Shown in pieces: positions 1 through 11,379 of a stretch of 64,000 nt of DNA (the stretch's first letter is position 1; every line of letters starts with the position of its first letter). Source of the stretch: Brachycybe producta. Lineage: Eukaryota > Arthropoda > Diplopoda > Playtdesmida > Andrognathidae. A program made the translations under genes and the position numbers. The stretch is from contig JAUPFP010000004.1 of the NCBI GenBank assembly GCA_036925085.1, positions 3,734,001 to 3,798,000 on the forward strand. Direction: 5' to 3'. The notes below the pieces were generated by a model that did not search any database, had not been told where the DNA came from, and saw nothing but the letters and a program-made list of their open reading frames with translations.

Positions 1-170
1 GAAGATTGATATTGATTTTGTTAAAAAAAAAAAGCATTATGGTTCTTTTTTACAGTTACATTTTTTTAAAAAAATTTAGAAATACAGTACATGCTTTTGA
101 TTTGATATATTTTCATGTCAAATTAAAAGCCTTATATATGTACATTTGAATGCATTTTTTTAAACTGTTA

Positions 171-770
171 TGCCTAGTTCTCACAACCTTCTTGTAGCTC
201 GGGCTAAAATAGCCTTGGCTAAACGACTGTGTTCACATGTGAGCAGCTACATATGGGCTTTGTGACCTGCCTAAAGGTGGCGCTCACTACACCATATTTA
301 TTTCATTTTTACAAATTTGGCACTGGCCATTATGTGTGGACATTGTGCTGTGTATAGCCTGCATACTAACAAAACTGAATTGCATGAGTCTTCATTGAAC
401 ACACTAAATGCAACATATTTTAATTATAGGTAGGTTGATGATTTAGAGTTTATGGAAATAAGTAATTATTAAATAAAGATCAATTGATAATTTTAAATTA
501 TTTTAATAAATTAACAAATAGACTGAAACATATAACAATGGAAATAGAAAATGAATGACGCCATTTTGTGACGCCACCAGGTGGCGTATGATCAAGTTAA
601 CTTTTTCTTGCATTCACACTAAATAATGTGTAGGCTACATATTGGTAACCAAGGCTACCTAACCCTAGCTAACATTTGACATTGACCACCATCTAGTGTG
701 TGTTCTCACAACCCGTATACATAGGCTAAGTCCTTAGCCTGAGCTACATGAAGGTTGTGAGAACTAGGCA
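171..770. mobile_element. 600-bp MITE with 37-bp terminal inverted repeats
   Basis: Bases 171-207 begin TGCCTAGTTCTCACAACC and are repeated in inverted orientation at 734-770 with about two mismatches. The element is flanked on both sides by TTA (168-170 and 771-773), a three-base TWA target duplication as used by PIF/Harbinger elements. There is no transposase frame inside, so it is a non-autonomous copy. The interior carries GTGACGCCACCAGGTGGCG near 570-588, a good match to the animal CTCF core. Superfamily assignment rests only on the TTA duplication. Confidence 0.8.
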
Positions 771-771
771 T

Positions 772-2232
772 TACTGTTAAGTTATGAAACATGACTATAC
801 CACTTATCTCAGATTATATATAGTGAAAACCTTTTTAAAGTGGTTTTAAAGTGTAAACCACCCTCGAACTCCAATTATTTTGTCTTTCAGGTGTAAAATG
901 AAGAGAAACATGAAAGTGATTTAAAAACTAGAAGGGTAGCTCGATTATTTAAAGAAATTTTAATGTTTATAACTTTCAAAATAAGCTTTTTATTTCAGTT
1001 TGAAGACACCCAACTTTAACCAAACGATATTTTTATTATTTGTCTTTAAAGAGTTTATTTTGAAAGATATCAACATAAAAATAAATTTTTAAGAACCAGA
1101 GTCACCCTTCAAGTTTTTAAACACTTTCAATTTCTCCTGTTATTTCTGAAACGCAGAGTAATTAGAATTTGAAAATCAGCTGTTCATAAGCCAGATATCT
1201 AAACACTAAAACGGATAACGCGAAAATTCGGATAATATGAAATATTACATACAATGGTTTCCACTACATATAATAAACAAAAGAAAAAATTGATTGTGCT
1301 TGTAATAACTCAATTTGCTAACAGCTACTTGTACCTTTAATGAATACACAACAATTTGCACATAATGTTGCAGGCCTATCTATATTCCTACAGTATATAT
1401 AGGTGAAGACGTTTATATAATAGAAAATATATTGATTGTTAGGAGCTGACCTCATGACTAGTGTGAAATACAATGGCTCCGAACACGTGCACGAACACAC
1501 ACATACATACCTACAGAAATAAACACAGACGCCATTATATTGTGTATATGCAATAAAGGAAGGTGTTGCCAATCAAAGCATTCTCTTTTTATTTTGCTTC
1601 ACTTCTAAAGGCCCGTACACTCACACACACTTGAAAAGAGAACTTGTCATTTTATTGATGTCAAAGCTTAATTCCATATTTCATAACACATAAGATATAA
1701 GACCTCGTGTGTGTGTGAAGAACGAAAAGTAATTGCAATTGTTGTATGCTTGTGTTATGTACAGGGTGGCGCAGGTAAAACCACGTTCTTAGAAATTTTA
1801 AGTTGTTATTACTGACAGACCAAAATTTATTCGTATAAAAACAAAAATATAATTAAAAACATTACTAACTTTTGAAAATGACATTAAAATACGTTTCTTC
1901 TGTGGCTTTAATCAACAATTCGCTCATTGTAAAAAAGTGTCATCAAAACTGAGAACAAGCACTTTTGATCATATAACCTGCTATTACTATACATTCATAT
2001 TAATTTAGACAAGTGACTTATATTCAATTTTTATTGTATTAAACATATTTTAAATAAATTTCTAAAATGTAATAAACACATTTTATGAAGGTTAAAAATA
2101 CTTTTTAAACGCAGTTTCGAAAATCAATTATTTTTGTTAATTATTGGCAAATATATTTCACTTATAGAACGGGCGGATTGACCTATCGGACATTTTCCCA
2201 ATGGGAAGTTTAATTAGTTACCAGCCTTTTTT
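772..2232. other. AT-rich spacer, no gene seen
   Basis: Non-coding, AT-rich DNA with short (CA)n patches near 1500-1530 and 1620-1630 and a T-rich segment around 2090-2250. No splice-flanked open frame or structured RNA stands out. Confidence 0.5.
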
Positions 2233-2299
2233 ACTCGCTTTTATTTAGCTTCATAATTTGTTTGTTTGTTTGTCCACCACCTTCTGAAATATTTGAAAA

Positions 2300-2522
2300 C
2301 TAGTGGGGTAACCCGTCATAAATGACGGGAGCCAAATTCACAGGCAATTGTGCCCAGCATTAGAATTTCTTTTCCTCCACCCTTTTATGAATGTCATGAA
2401 TTTCTAATTGGGTTTGTTACATGGTTTGATGGCATAAAAGGGCGGAGGAAAAGAAATTCTAATGCTGGGCACAATTGCCTGTGAATTTGGCTCCCGTCAT
2501 TTATGACGGGTTACCCCACTAG
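2300..2522. mobile_element. Foldback element with Helitron-like CTAG ends
   Basis: Two 90-base arms (2300-2389 and 2433-2522) are inverted copies of each other with about one mismatch, around a 43-base spacer. Each outer end reads as a hairpin (CCCGTCAT TT ATGACGGG), then TTACCCCA, then CTAG; the outside base is A on the left and T on the right. A stem-loop about ten bases inside CTRR, inserted between A and T, is the known 3' end of Helitrons, so this looks like two such ends in inverted arrangement. A non-Helitron foldback MITE is the alternative. The uninterrupted sister element at 33.9 kb supplies the empty site. Confidence 0.8.
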
Positions 2523-2625
2523 TATATATAATAATTCACACTGCAAGAGACTGAACCCATTACCAAAATTACCATGGCCTGCGACACTAACCATTACACA
2601 CCAACAAGACAAGAGGTGATTAGAT

Positions 2626-2710
2626 ATTTTTTTCTTACTTTTTAGATCTTTTTTCTTACTTTTTAGATCTTTTTTCTTACTTTTTAGATCTTTTTTCTTA
2701 CTTTTTAGAC
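2626..2710. repeat. 21-bp tandem repeat, about 4 units
   Basis: The unit TTTTTTCTTACTTTTTAGATC is repeated about four times with few changes. The sister element at 33.9 kb has only one equivalent unit, so the expansion happened after insertion of this copy. Confidence 0.85.
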
Positions 2711-2729
2711 CTTTTTTATAAAAGCGAGT

Positions 2730-5700
2730 ATCACAAAAAAACATGTTTTTTTGTTTAATTCTCTTGTTTTAAAATGAAAGTGAAAAAATCGCAGAATCAC
2801 AGAAAATTGTAAACAAAGTACACATTTTTTGTCCAAAAAAAAGTGGGAAATTATTTAGAAACTTTTTTTGTTGGTTTTAAATATTTTTTTAAATTTTGCT
2901 CGCTATGTTTGCTGATAGTTAGTTAGTGCGAAACAGCAAAATAAATTGACAGCTTAATTGTAACCAAAAATAAAAATAGATCCAATCGAACTTTTTGGTG
3001 AACTTTAAGCATTTTTGGAATTCCTTTCTTATAGTTTTTCATGGACTTTTTTTGCCCAGTCCTCCCCTGAATAAATACATCTTATTTTGTTGACAAGCAT
3101 GTGCTGCAGTTTGTATAGTTTCTAATATATTCATCTTTAAACAGGACGCCTTTTACCCGTGCCACTCAATACTTAAAATGCTGCAATGGAATAGAAAGAC
3201 AGAGAGATAAAAATGAGGACAGTAGCTTGGTTACGTTTTTTATATTCTTTTTTTGCTTGTTAAAAATTGTATGTCGGCCACTCAACAATATAGCAAAATT
3301 TCCTCATGAATAGTTTACACTTTACTGTCACAACTATATATTGAGCCTTTTTACGCCATTCAATTTTAATGCAGACTTACAACGTTATAGTCAATAGACC
3401 TATATTGGCCTACATGAATTTTATATCCAAAGCCTAAAGTATTTTTTCTCTTTCAATATAAAGATGTTAGAAAATGTATGCTGTATTACAGCAATACATA
3501 AGTTACTTGGAGCCTCTAATAATATAAATAATATATAATAACTGAAATCTTAACACAATCTTAACTGAAATCTTAACACAAATATTAGCCTAAACGAATA
3601 TTTTTTTTGAATAAATATGACTAGTTTCTATTTTGATCTATATATTCATATCAATATTATATAAAAAAAATTATATCTTCAATAGTTTAGGTATGGAAAT
3701 ATATCATGGTGTGCAATTTTAGGACTCAGTCACGTGCACAAAATGATTGAGATGACCCATGAGATAAAACATGACAACAGTTAATCGTCATTCATGTAAA
3801 AATATCAACGAAAAAACACACAGAAGCATTAATACGCCATCTTTCAGCCAACCACAAAAAAAGAGTAGGATAAATTTAGACATGACACACTTAAGTGTTT
3901 TTAGGATGAAAAAAAAATCGAAAATGTTGAGTTCAACTATCCTTGTGCCCTAGACTTTTTTTTCCATGTTCAAGTTTTATAAAGAACACCTATATCTGTC
4001 CTTAAGAACACATGCAGAAAGATGTGCCAATCCATAGAACATTGTGTCAAAATAAGAGAAGAAAATTGTTTAGATATACAGTATACATGTATATACATGT
4101 ATATATAGATTGCAGAAAATCTGGGCCAACATGTAGGGCCCAATCTTAGTTCCCAAAAAAAACCACCCCACACATCTGCCACAGATACATGATTCTCCAT
4201 GTTCAACCCCAAAAATGTCTTTATCTATACATCATCGGTATAATTCAAAGAGGTTAGCTCCTTCATAAATTCAACTCTCAAAGGAATATAATGACTATTT
4301 GTCATATCATATGCAGCATTCAACTATAAGGCATTTTTTGAGCTTCTTCCCTTCACCATAAATCTATTTAAGTTAGCCAACTGTAAAAATAGTATATCTG
4401 CCTACACACACTTCTTAGAAAATGTACAGCATCACCTTTGTTATACAATATGCCTACGATGCATATTTCACAAACTTCAAAAAGATTTTGTTAAAAGAAA
4501 TGCATCGTGATTCTAACAAATTTAAGAAGCTATCACACTGACATTGAGCACAATTGAAGAAGAAAGAATATTTCTTGGCGCTGTAAAAAATCTAGAAGGG
4601 TGATTTGCTCCACCTCTTAAGAGATTTCTTTAAATGAAAAGAATTTCCGGATGTACTTCATTTTGCCATTTCCTTCCCTAATGTGAGGCCAAAGAAAGAC
4701 TCATTTAAGGAGGCCATAGTGTAAACTTGACGTCTTACATGTACTCAATCGTTACGTTCTATCATTCATGTTAAGTGAGACAAATGTTGCTTAATTTGTG
4801 CATAATGCGCCTTGCAAATAAAAATCAGAGATAAGCAGTTTTTTTTAAATGGCTGTCCAATAAACTATTGGAAGTTGCACAAGAAAGCAATAATGCTGGC
4901 AATCACCATTTATTTCAAGAAATATATCAATGAATTTCGCAGTAAATACTGTTCCATGGCTGCTTATCATTGTTCGATTTTTAGAAATGATAATGCTTCA
5001 ATAAACTGCAAATGAAACTGTTCGAAGTTCTAAGTTATGACATTCCAAAAATAACAACTATCTTCATCCATGTATAATACTGTGAAGAATACTTTTAATT
5101 TACTTGACAAAACAACAATCTATTTTCCAGTAGGAAACTAAACACTATTTTAGATCTCTCTAGCTGATGATGAAGATGATGATTACATTCTCATACTATA
5201 GTGTAAGAACTAAGTATAGAATTTGACAGTAAAAGTCTCACCAGAAAGGCGCCTGTATCACAATAAACAAATTCCATCAAAGCTATATATAGGCAATATA
5301 ATGTACAATTGTATAAGCTCCTGTCGTCTACGTTTTTATTTGCCAGTGGTCATTCTCTATTGGAAAACACAAACCATGAATTTGGCATTACAATGATGGC
5401 AGGATGATGATGATGCTCATCATCATCATTGATCAATCAATGCCTTGCATAGGTCTCTGTAATTGTGTGTTCCTGAGTTTGGCAAAACAATCAAAACCAT
5501 GCAGACATAATTACAATGAACCTAATATACATGTACTGTAGATGATTTTTTTTTAAATATGCAGTTCTAAGCAAGGAAAATGACATTTTGTTTTAGAAAA
5601 TGTATTCTACCTTATACCTTGTACACACATACACAGTTAAATGCATTTAAATATTAAACACGTTCTACAGAGCTCTGTGAAGGGCAAATGGACAATAAGT

Positions 5701-6580
5701 CGAATTTAATTTATTCAGTTAATAATCTCAAAATATTGTCTTAATACTTAAATATACTATATATATTATAAAAAAACGATTCACAAATTAATGTTGCTTC
5801 TGCTATGTGAAATGAATTAACAAATTTACTTACCCTTAAATGTACTATTTTAAGTTAAATTCAAACAACTTAAAATTTATAACGTAGTCAAATTTTTTTA
5901 TATATTATTTAAAATTGATTTTGTTTTTACTGCTAAGTGAATACATATTGCAAACAAAATATCCTTTTTAGTATTGACAAAAATAAGTTCGGTAATATTT
6001 CATAGAGAAAAAAATTGTTCAAACTGACCCCATTTCAATTCTGTATTTATTTAGAGCTTTAAAGATGTAAGTGCTGCATATTTTATTGTACTATTGTAAT
6101 ATTCTGTTACGTCTCATCTGTATATACAACATTGTACATATGGATGTATAGTCTAGTGGCCAAAATAAAAGCTCAAAATTCATTTGAGGCATTTTTTTCA
6201 TACAAAAAGCCATTCACATCATCCATATGTTGGAGAATTTAGTAGAGCTACTTATACTGTACATGTTGTATGGTTTTTGCAACCTCATATGTTTTGACTA
6301 ACCATCAGTTTTGCAATTGGAAATGGCCATCATTCTTACATTCCATTCTATCATATAGCAACAAACAAGTGCTTCACATGTCCAAAACAAATATTTGTCT
6401 TTGGATCAGCCTTTAAACCACTTGCACGTAACATTCCCAATAACAATACATCTCTTTTTGCACAAAAAGAAATGTGGTTCCCAGATGTAATGTCTGCCAT
6501 GACTTAACAGTAAGCTTTACAATATTAAGACTTACTCATATTAGAACACAGTGCTTTTCATTCAGCTAAAAGGATAACAC
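2730..6580. other. Long non-coding stretch
   Basis: No convincing gene. One minus-strand frame near 4445-4585 follows an acceptor-like TTTTTTACAG and is cysteine-containing, but it has no second supporting signal. If the exon at 6663-6907 is terminal, the right part of this stretch is its 3' UTR: candidate minus-strand AATAAA signals lie at 6082-6087 and 6046-6051. Confidence 0.4.
5404..5429. repeat. Palindromic (ATG)n/(CAT)n microsatellite
   Basis: Four ATG units (5404-5415) are followed after two bases by four CAT units (5418-5429), giving a perfect 12-bp inverted repeat able to form a hairpin. A second GAT-rich patch lies near 5165-5186. Confidence 0.85.
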
Positions 6581-6599
6581 CACGAGTACACTACTCGTG
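6581..6599. repeat. Short hairpin downstream of the terminal exon
   Basis: CACGAGT and ACTCGTG form a seven-base stem with a five-base loop, 64-82 bases past the TAA of the exon at 6663-6907, i.e. in its presumed 3' UTR. Function unknown. Confidence 0.5.
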
Positions 6600-6662
6600 T
6601 GATAATTCGCTAAAACTTAAATAAAATATAATTTGAAACGTATCACTCTCCTATTTAAATCT

Positions 6663-6907
6663 TTAGAAATCAAAGCTGGCAGCTGCTAAATAGGCCACCA
6701 GAGACGGCTTGAGTATCTGGTCCAGTTTCTCACCCTTGGTACCAATTCTGATATCTGAGGGAGATGTACAACCTAGTGTTTCATGGCAAGAGAAAAACAG
6801 CGGACCTTCGCGCATACCCGAACCAGTAGTTGGTTTCTCTGACTGGATGCCAGCAAACCCTAAGTGGGTCCGGTGAGCGGAGAAGAAGGCTAGCCAGCTT
6901 CTAACTC
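6663..6907 (-). CDS. Probable terminal coding exon of minus-strand gene G1
   Basis: Read on the minus strand, 80 codons stay open from an acceptor-like GAGCAG (6913-6908) to a TAA at 6663-6665. The block is clearly richer in G+C and CpG than its surroundings. The peptide starts VRSWLAFFSAHRTHLGFAGI and ends LKPSLVAYLAAASFDF; it contains two cysteines about eight residues apart (SCHETLGC) and a charged TKGEKLDQI stretch. I do not recognise the family. The exon starts with two bases of a split codon, which joins in frame with the one leftover base of the candidate exon 8292-8400. Polyadenylation could use AATAAA at 6082-6087. The acceptor tract is weak because a G-run lies just upstream (6941-6965), so a fragment of a transposon ORF remains possible. 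Confidence 0.6.
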
Positions 6908-6940
6908 CTGCTCAAGCTGCACCTAAGAAATCTTTGCAGC

Positions 6941-6965
6941 GGGGGGGGGGGGGAGGGGAGGGGGA
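6941..6965. repeat. G-run (13 G then AGGGGAGGGGG)
   Basis: Thirteen consecutive G followed by two further G-blocks; it could form a G-quadruplex on the plus strand. On the minus strand it is a C-run just upstream of the acceptor of the exon at 6663-6907. Confidence 0.9.
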
Positions 6966-8291
6966 ATACCATGGGGCATATGAACTTATAAAATTATTTT
7001 GACAATGTATTTCTGAGGCAATTTCTGGACTACATTATTTCTCTTCCTAGACCCATTGGGCTGCTTGCATAATAATTTTTCAAATTGAAAAACAAAGCAG
7101 GTTTCATTTCTCTTGTTTTTAAAATGTATACGAGTACAACTAATAGTTGTATTTTGCAACGCAGGTCCATCAAATACTCATCTATGGAATTCTTTTTGTT
7201 TCTCACATTTCATAGTGTGGAGGAACATACAGTTGAAAACTCAAGTCACTTTAGGTAACTAAAGTAAATAAAAACTTTGTTAGCTTTCTAGTTTTTTTTT
7301 TTAGAAACTAGTAAAAAAAAAGTGGATGAATGTTAAAATATAAAACCTTAGTAAAAATTTCTTATGTTAGTTTCAATGTAATGAAATTTAACATTTAGTG
7401 ACAAATAACATTTTCAAACTAACAACGTTTTCTTATAAAAATTAGTTGTAGTTTCTAATAAACTTTCAACTTTTTGCTTTACTTTTGTTAAAAAAAGTTT
7501 ACGCTTATTATTTAAATCTTTGTGAGACATGTATTAAGAAAATTTACATGTTTTAACTAAAACTGCTTTGTAATAAGTATTTCGACCATCAAAATGACAA
7601 CAAGTCAACTAATCAAGTTAAGCAACAATTGCACCATCATCATGAAAATATGAAATGAAAAACCATTATATTCTGACTAAACATTTTCTTCTGGAAATGA
7701 CGTAGATGCGAGCGTCGATATGGGGTTAATTACTGAAATACTAAGAGAGAAAGAGAAACCAAAACAAGAACACGTAGGGTATAATTTGGATGTGGTCACT
7801 GAATGATACAGTCCACAGTGGCGTTGTGGCAAAGAACAGCCAGACATCATCTAGTCTAATGATGCTATGTTCAGTACGTAGAATATAACTCTGCCCACCA
7901 TAAATTGGATATGTCAGAACCACATGCTCTAATCGGTCATTTGATGAAACACTTAGACAGGCCCTGTTTTGCTGTGCTAAACATCAACCTCTGTCTAATA
8001 GTTACAGCCATTGACTAAATTCATAATATATTGCAGTGAAAGATACCAAAGACAGTGTTTAAACTACATCAACTAAAGTTGTACACACTAGTTGATTCGA
8101 TTATTTGCAACAGTAATCACTGGTGTCAGCACGTAGGCGCAAGGAGGCAATTATTCCTTTCCAAAACCGAATTTCTTATTTTAATAAATATATTTTTTTT
8201 ATATTTTAAAAATTGTATGCGTCACTGTTATACTTGATATTAAAAATGACGTTAATTTCTATGGCTCGCTGCACTCGCCAGATTTTTATAC
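6966..8291. other. Presumed intron, no gene seen
   Basis: AT-rich sequence with no supported exon. It would be the last intron of G1 if the flanking exons are real. Confidence 0.4.
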
Positions 8292-8400
8292 CTAAGAAAA
8301 TATTTCTTGCTAGCTGAGCTCGATGAATTAGAAAGAGATTAATGCATTCCAAAAAGACCTCGTACTGCACAATTCTTCTGAATTTCAATGAAGTTGCAAA
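8292..8400 (-). CDS. Candidate internal exon of G1
   Basis: The minus strand shows a strong acceptor (CAATTTTCTTTTATCCAG, next base 8400), 36 open codons starting FATSLKFRRIVQYEVFLECI, and a donor TTAG|GTATAA. The exon begins at a codon boundary and leaves one base, G, which joins with GA of the exon at 6907 to give a glycine codon and keeps the frame open to the final stop. The peptide is hydrophobic in its second half (INLFLIHRAQLARNIFL). No family is recognised. Both splice sites and the phase match support it, but the donor is not perfect and there is no homology test. Confidence 0.45.
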
Positions 8401-9465
8401 CTGGATAAAAGAAAATTGATATATACAGTAGTAGGGAATCCTACTAATGCCTCAAGATAACATGATGTCTATGAATAGGTGGCTAACCCTTTGTGTATTT
8501 CAGAGTATTTTTAGCCCGACGATGTCATTTTCAAATGTAGCATTTACCATTTACGTCTCCCCAACTATATTATAACAATCCTGAAGGTGTCCCTCATAGT
8601 GATCAAGTCTAAAAGCAAACTCTGTATAAATTTGAATTTTTTTCCCATTTTTCAAACTAAAATTTTTTAAATTCTATGCACTTCAGCAGTCAGTTCCTTC
8701 AGAAACATTTTAAGGCATAAAAATTTCTAGAACAAATACACCAAAGCCTGTGTTTGCTTTTGAGACTATTTTCTATGAAATGTAGTAGTTTTCAAATGAA
8801 GCCTTAGTTTATGCGCCACATGATTAAACATTGCCGCACTGGATGGTTACAACGGCTTGTATGTTGCATTGGGTACACCAAGTATACAACAACAATACAA
8901 GCGTTTCTTCTTTGAAAACACTACATAAGGCAATGAAAAGTAATTTCTAACATGCACCATGTAATGTCTATGTTCCAGTAGTTCACTTCTAATGAAATGT
9001 GGCCCACTCAAGACAAAAAAAGTGGTTTCTTTGAGAGAAGATGTTCTTTAGTCATCTTATCTTGTGTTATAGTATCTAGTATACATCCCCTTGCATAAGA
9101 AACACAGCTTTAGATAAAAAAAAAGGGCGTGAATGATAAGATGATAAATAAACGTGAATCCGGAGGAGAAAAAAAAAACCTTTACCCACGAAAAAAAGTG
9201 AATAAGTGTAGAGGAGGAGGAGAAAGTTAGGGCGCGGCTGCCTAAAACCATAAGCCTAATGAGAAGTACATGTAATTTGTGTTCGCCTTCAAGCAACCAA
9301 AATGAGATCACTGCTGCTGCTGCCTGTTTGCAACTGATCGGTTTCCGTTCTGATGCTTCATCTAATTAGCACTGGTGCATTGGTGCCACTACGAGATAGT
9401 GAACCATGCGTGTAACTTTTAGGCCTAAATAGTAAAAAAAAATGTTCAATAAAACCTACACTTAC

Positions 9466-9673
9466 ATATAATGCACATGTCAACATAATACATGTAGAAA
9501 CTAACAACATAAACGAATAGGAGTAGACAACGAAAAATATTATTAAGTGATCCAAAGCTTTGGTCACATGACTCGATAAATTATTATTGAGAAGTGCAAC
9601 AGTACATATATGTAGTGCCACCTTTATACCAGGGCGAACAGGATACCATGCCAGAGCATCATTTTTGAGAAAC
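9466..9673 (-). CDS. Weak candidate exon with a hydrophobic segment
   Basis: On the minus strand about 69 codons are open up to a strong donor (TTATAT|GTAAGT, exon edge 9466). The peptide includes ALAWYPVRPGIKVALHI and then a 25-residue hydrophobic run (LIIFFVVYSYSFMLLVSTCI...), compatible with a membrane segment. Both edges fall on codon boundaries, matching the start of the exon at 8400. The acceptor (GGAAAG after a T-run) is AAG rather than the usual YAG, which lowers confidence. It may be chance. Confidence 0.22.
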
Positions 9674-10862
9674 TTTCCAAAAAAAAAACTGATTTTTTAC
9701 CATCATTTAAGTAACTGTTGTTAAATTAAAAAAAAAAACACTTTCCAATATTAAAGTTATTCAAAAGCTAGCTGAAATGAATAATGCCCCAAGACAGACA
9801 AAATAATTTAACAATGATACCAACAGGAAATTAAATTTGCATTTTTCTTTGGTGAATTTGCGCATCACAAACATCAAAAGTTTAAATTTAGTAAAAAAAA
9901 AACTGTAAATTATCTCCAATAATCAAAAGCAAATTTATTTAATTGCAGTTTTTCGGAGGGGGGAAGGGCAGGGACAGTTGTCCAGGTTTTGCCTTGGACA
10001 GCAAATAGGTTAAAGCATCCACTGCACAGTGGTGTCTTCCACTGTCACTATTACTGAGAAGAGCACAAATATTCATTTTTGTTAGAAATAGACGTAGATT
10101 GTTGGAATTAATGAGAACTTGGGGTCTAGCTACAATAATACTTATAGGGCGTGGCAACTGTGAATATCTCAACATTAATCAAATTTACTAGCTAATAAAT
10201 ATAATAAGTTTATTGAAACAAATCGAAGTGATAAAGTGTGCACATTTTCAGTTTGCACACAACAGGTTGTGGCAACATTGTACTACACTGTTGAGTACTG
10301 TGGCCCACAAGTAATAAACAGGCCCCACCATATGCCCACCTAATACTTTTTGTCTTTTTTAGTGTAGTTCATAAACAACAGAATACAACAACTAATGCAA
10401 ATTTCATTTGCAAAAATTTTAAATCATTCTTTTTTTATATAAAAATTTCTGTTCACACGCACACACATAAAGCTGGATAAGCTTTTAATCTCATACTTAT
10501 AGAATGTAAAGCTTATTACTTGACGCAGAATTCCACTGAGATTTGTAAGGGATTTCTTAAAATAAAGTCATTGAAGCATTTCAACAATCTCAAATGTATC
10601 ATTACGTTAAAACATAAAACATTGCTTGGAAGAATGTAAAGATCTTTTAAATTTTTTATCAAAATTATTTGGCAAAAATGCAAGCAGTTTCATTTCATCC
10701 ATTTTGTAAGTTACTGTTACAACGTTTTTTAAGTTATTGCCCAAAGAACCCTGTCGCGATACCACATGGTACCTTAAATAAAGTTTCAGTAAAGATACCA
10801 TCGCTTTAAAGACAGCAAATGATATGAACTGTGTGTCACTCATTTGCCTACTTTTTTTTACA

Positions 10863-10885
10863 TTCTGGGGGCTGCACCCCCAGAA
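10863..10885. repeat. Perfect hairpin TTCTGGGGG/CCCCCAGAA
   Basis: A nine-base stem with a five-base loop. It sits beside a local direct duplication in which AGTGTAGGTCAC occurs twice (about 10946 and 10978). Probably part of a decayed mobile element. Confidence 0.7.
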
Positions 10886-11220
10886 CCATTGCAACAAACT
10901 TAATTTAATGTAACCCAACCTAATCACCGATATAAAAAAGTTCTAAGTGTAGGTCACTGAGTGACATACAGTTCTGTAGTGTAGGTCACCTAGTGACTTA
11001 TGATTAGTCTCTACCTTAATTTCTAAATTATACAATTATAAGAAAGCATGTCATTTTTTATATTGTGCTAGGTGAGAATATGCTATCTAAGTGAACTGAC
11101 CAAAATTCTGATAAGAGAAGAACATTAGGAATGGAAACCCCTAGCCTGAGAGTTAAATGAAGTTTTAGTAGTTCACACCAATTGACAAAGTAAAATTCCA
11201 TTTACAGGCAAACCTATTAT

Positions 11221-11379
11221 CTATCTATCTATATATCTAACAGTAAATGCTAAGTGCTTCATTTTCAGGATCCTGCACTTTATTAATCGAACATTAATGT
11301 TGGGTAACATGTTTCCCTCCTCTTCATTTAAAGTGGCGGCATTATTAGTTGTACCACTTGAGCTACTGTAACTTGGCGT
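11221..11379 (-). CDS. Candidate exon rich in Ser/Thr/Asn/Glu
   Basis: After a T-rich tract ending CTTCAAGTAG on the minus strand, 52 codons are open to a TAG at 11221-11223. The first half (TPSYSSSSGTTNNAATLNEE) has a composition typical of low-complexity extracellular or cytoplasmic linkers; the second half is basic. There is no clear internal donor, so it would be a terminal or alternative terminal exon of G1, or the true donor is missed. Supported by acceptor and composition only. Confidence 0.27.
   Translation of the reverse strand, partial: TPSYSSSSGTTNNAATLNEEEGNMLPNINVRLIKCRILKMKHLAFTVRYIDR

Larger units (their letters stand above)
2233..2729 (-). mobile_element. tRNA-like short element with TIRs, split by a foldback insertion
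   Basis: The outer ends are ACTCGCTTTTAT (2233-2244) and its inverse ATAAAAGCGAGT (2718-2729). Read on the minus strand, the body matches the intact copy at 33850-34050, including the tRNA-like part (here as GACTGAACCCATTACC on the plus strand near 2550). The copy is interrupted at 2300-2522 by a palindromic element, and its tail has expanded into about four tandem copies of a 21-base unit (2626-2710). It is a fossil: no coding capacity. Confidence 0.75.
8401..11220. other. Presumed intron with weak open frames
   Basis: Contains a GC-richer patch near 9180-9320, a 78-codon minus-strand frame with a real ATG and TAA (9939-10175, ending PFPPPKNCN), and a repeat-like segment near 10.85-11.0 kb. 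None has enough support to be called a gene. Confidence 0.35.

Noticed and set aside
5240..5282. 42-base minus-strand microexon (LMEFVYCDTGAFL) before CTG|GTGAGA
   Set aside because: It lies downstream of the presumed terminal exon and has only a short frame and an average acceptor.
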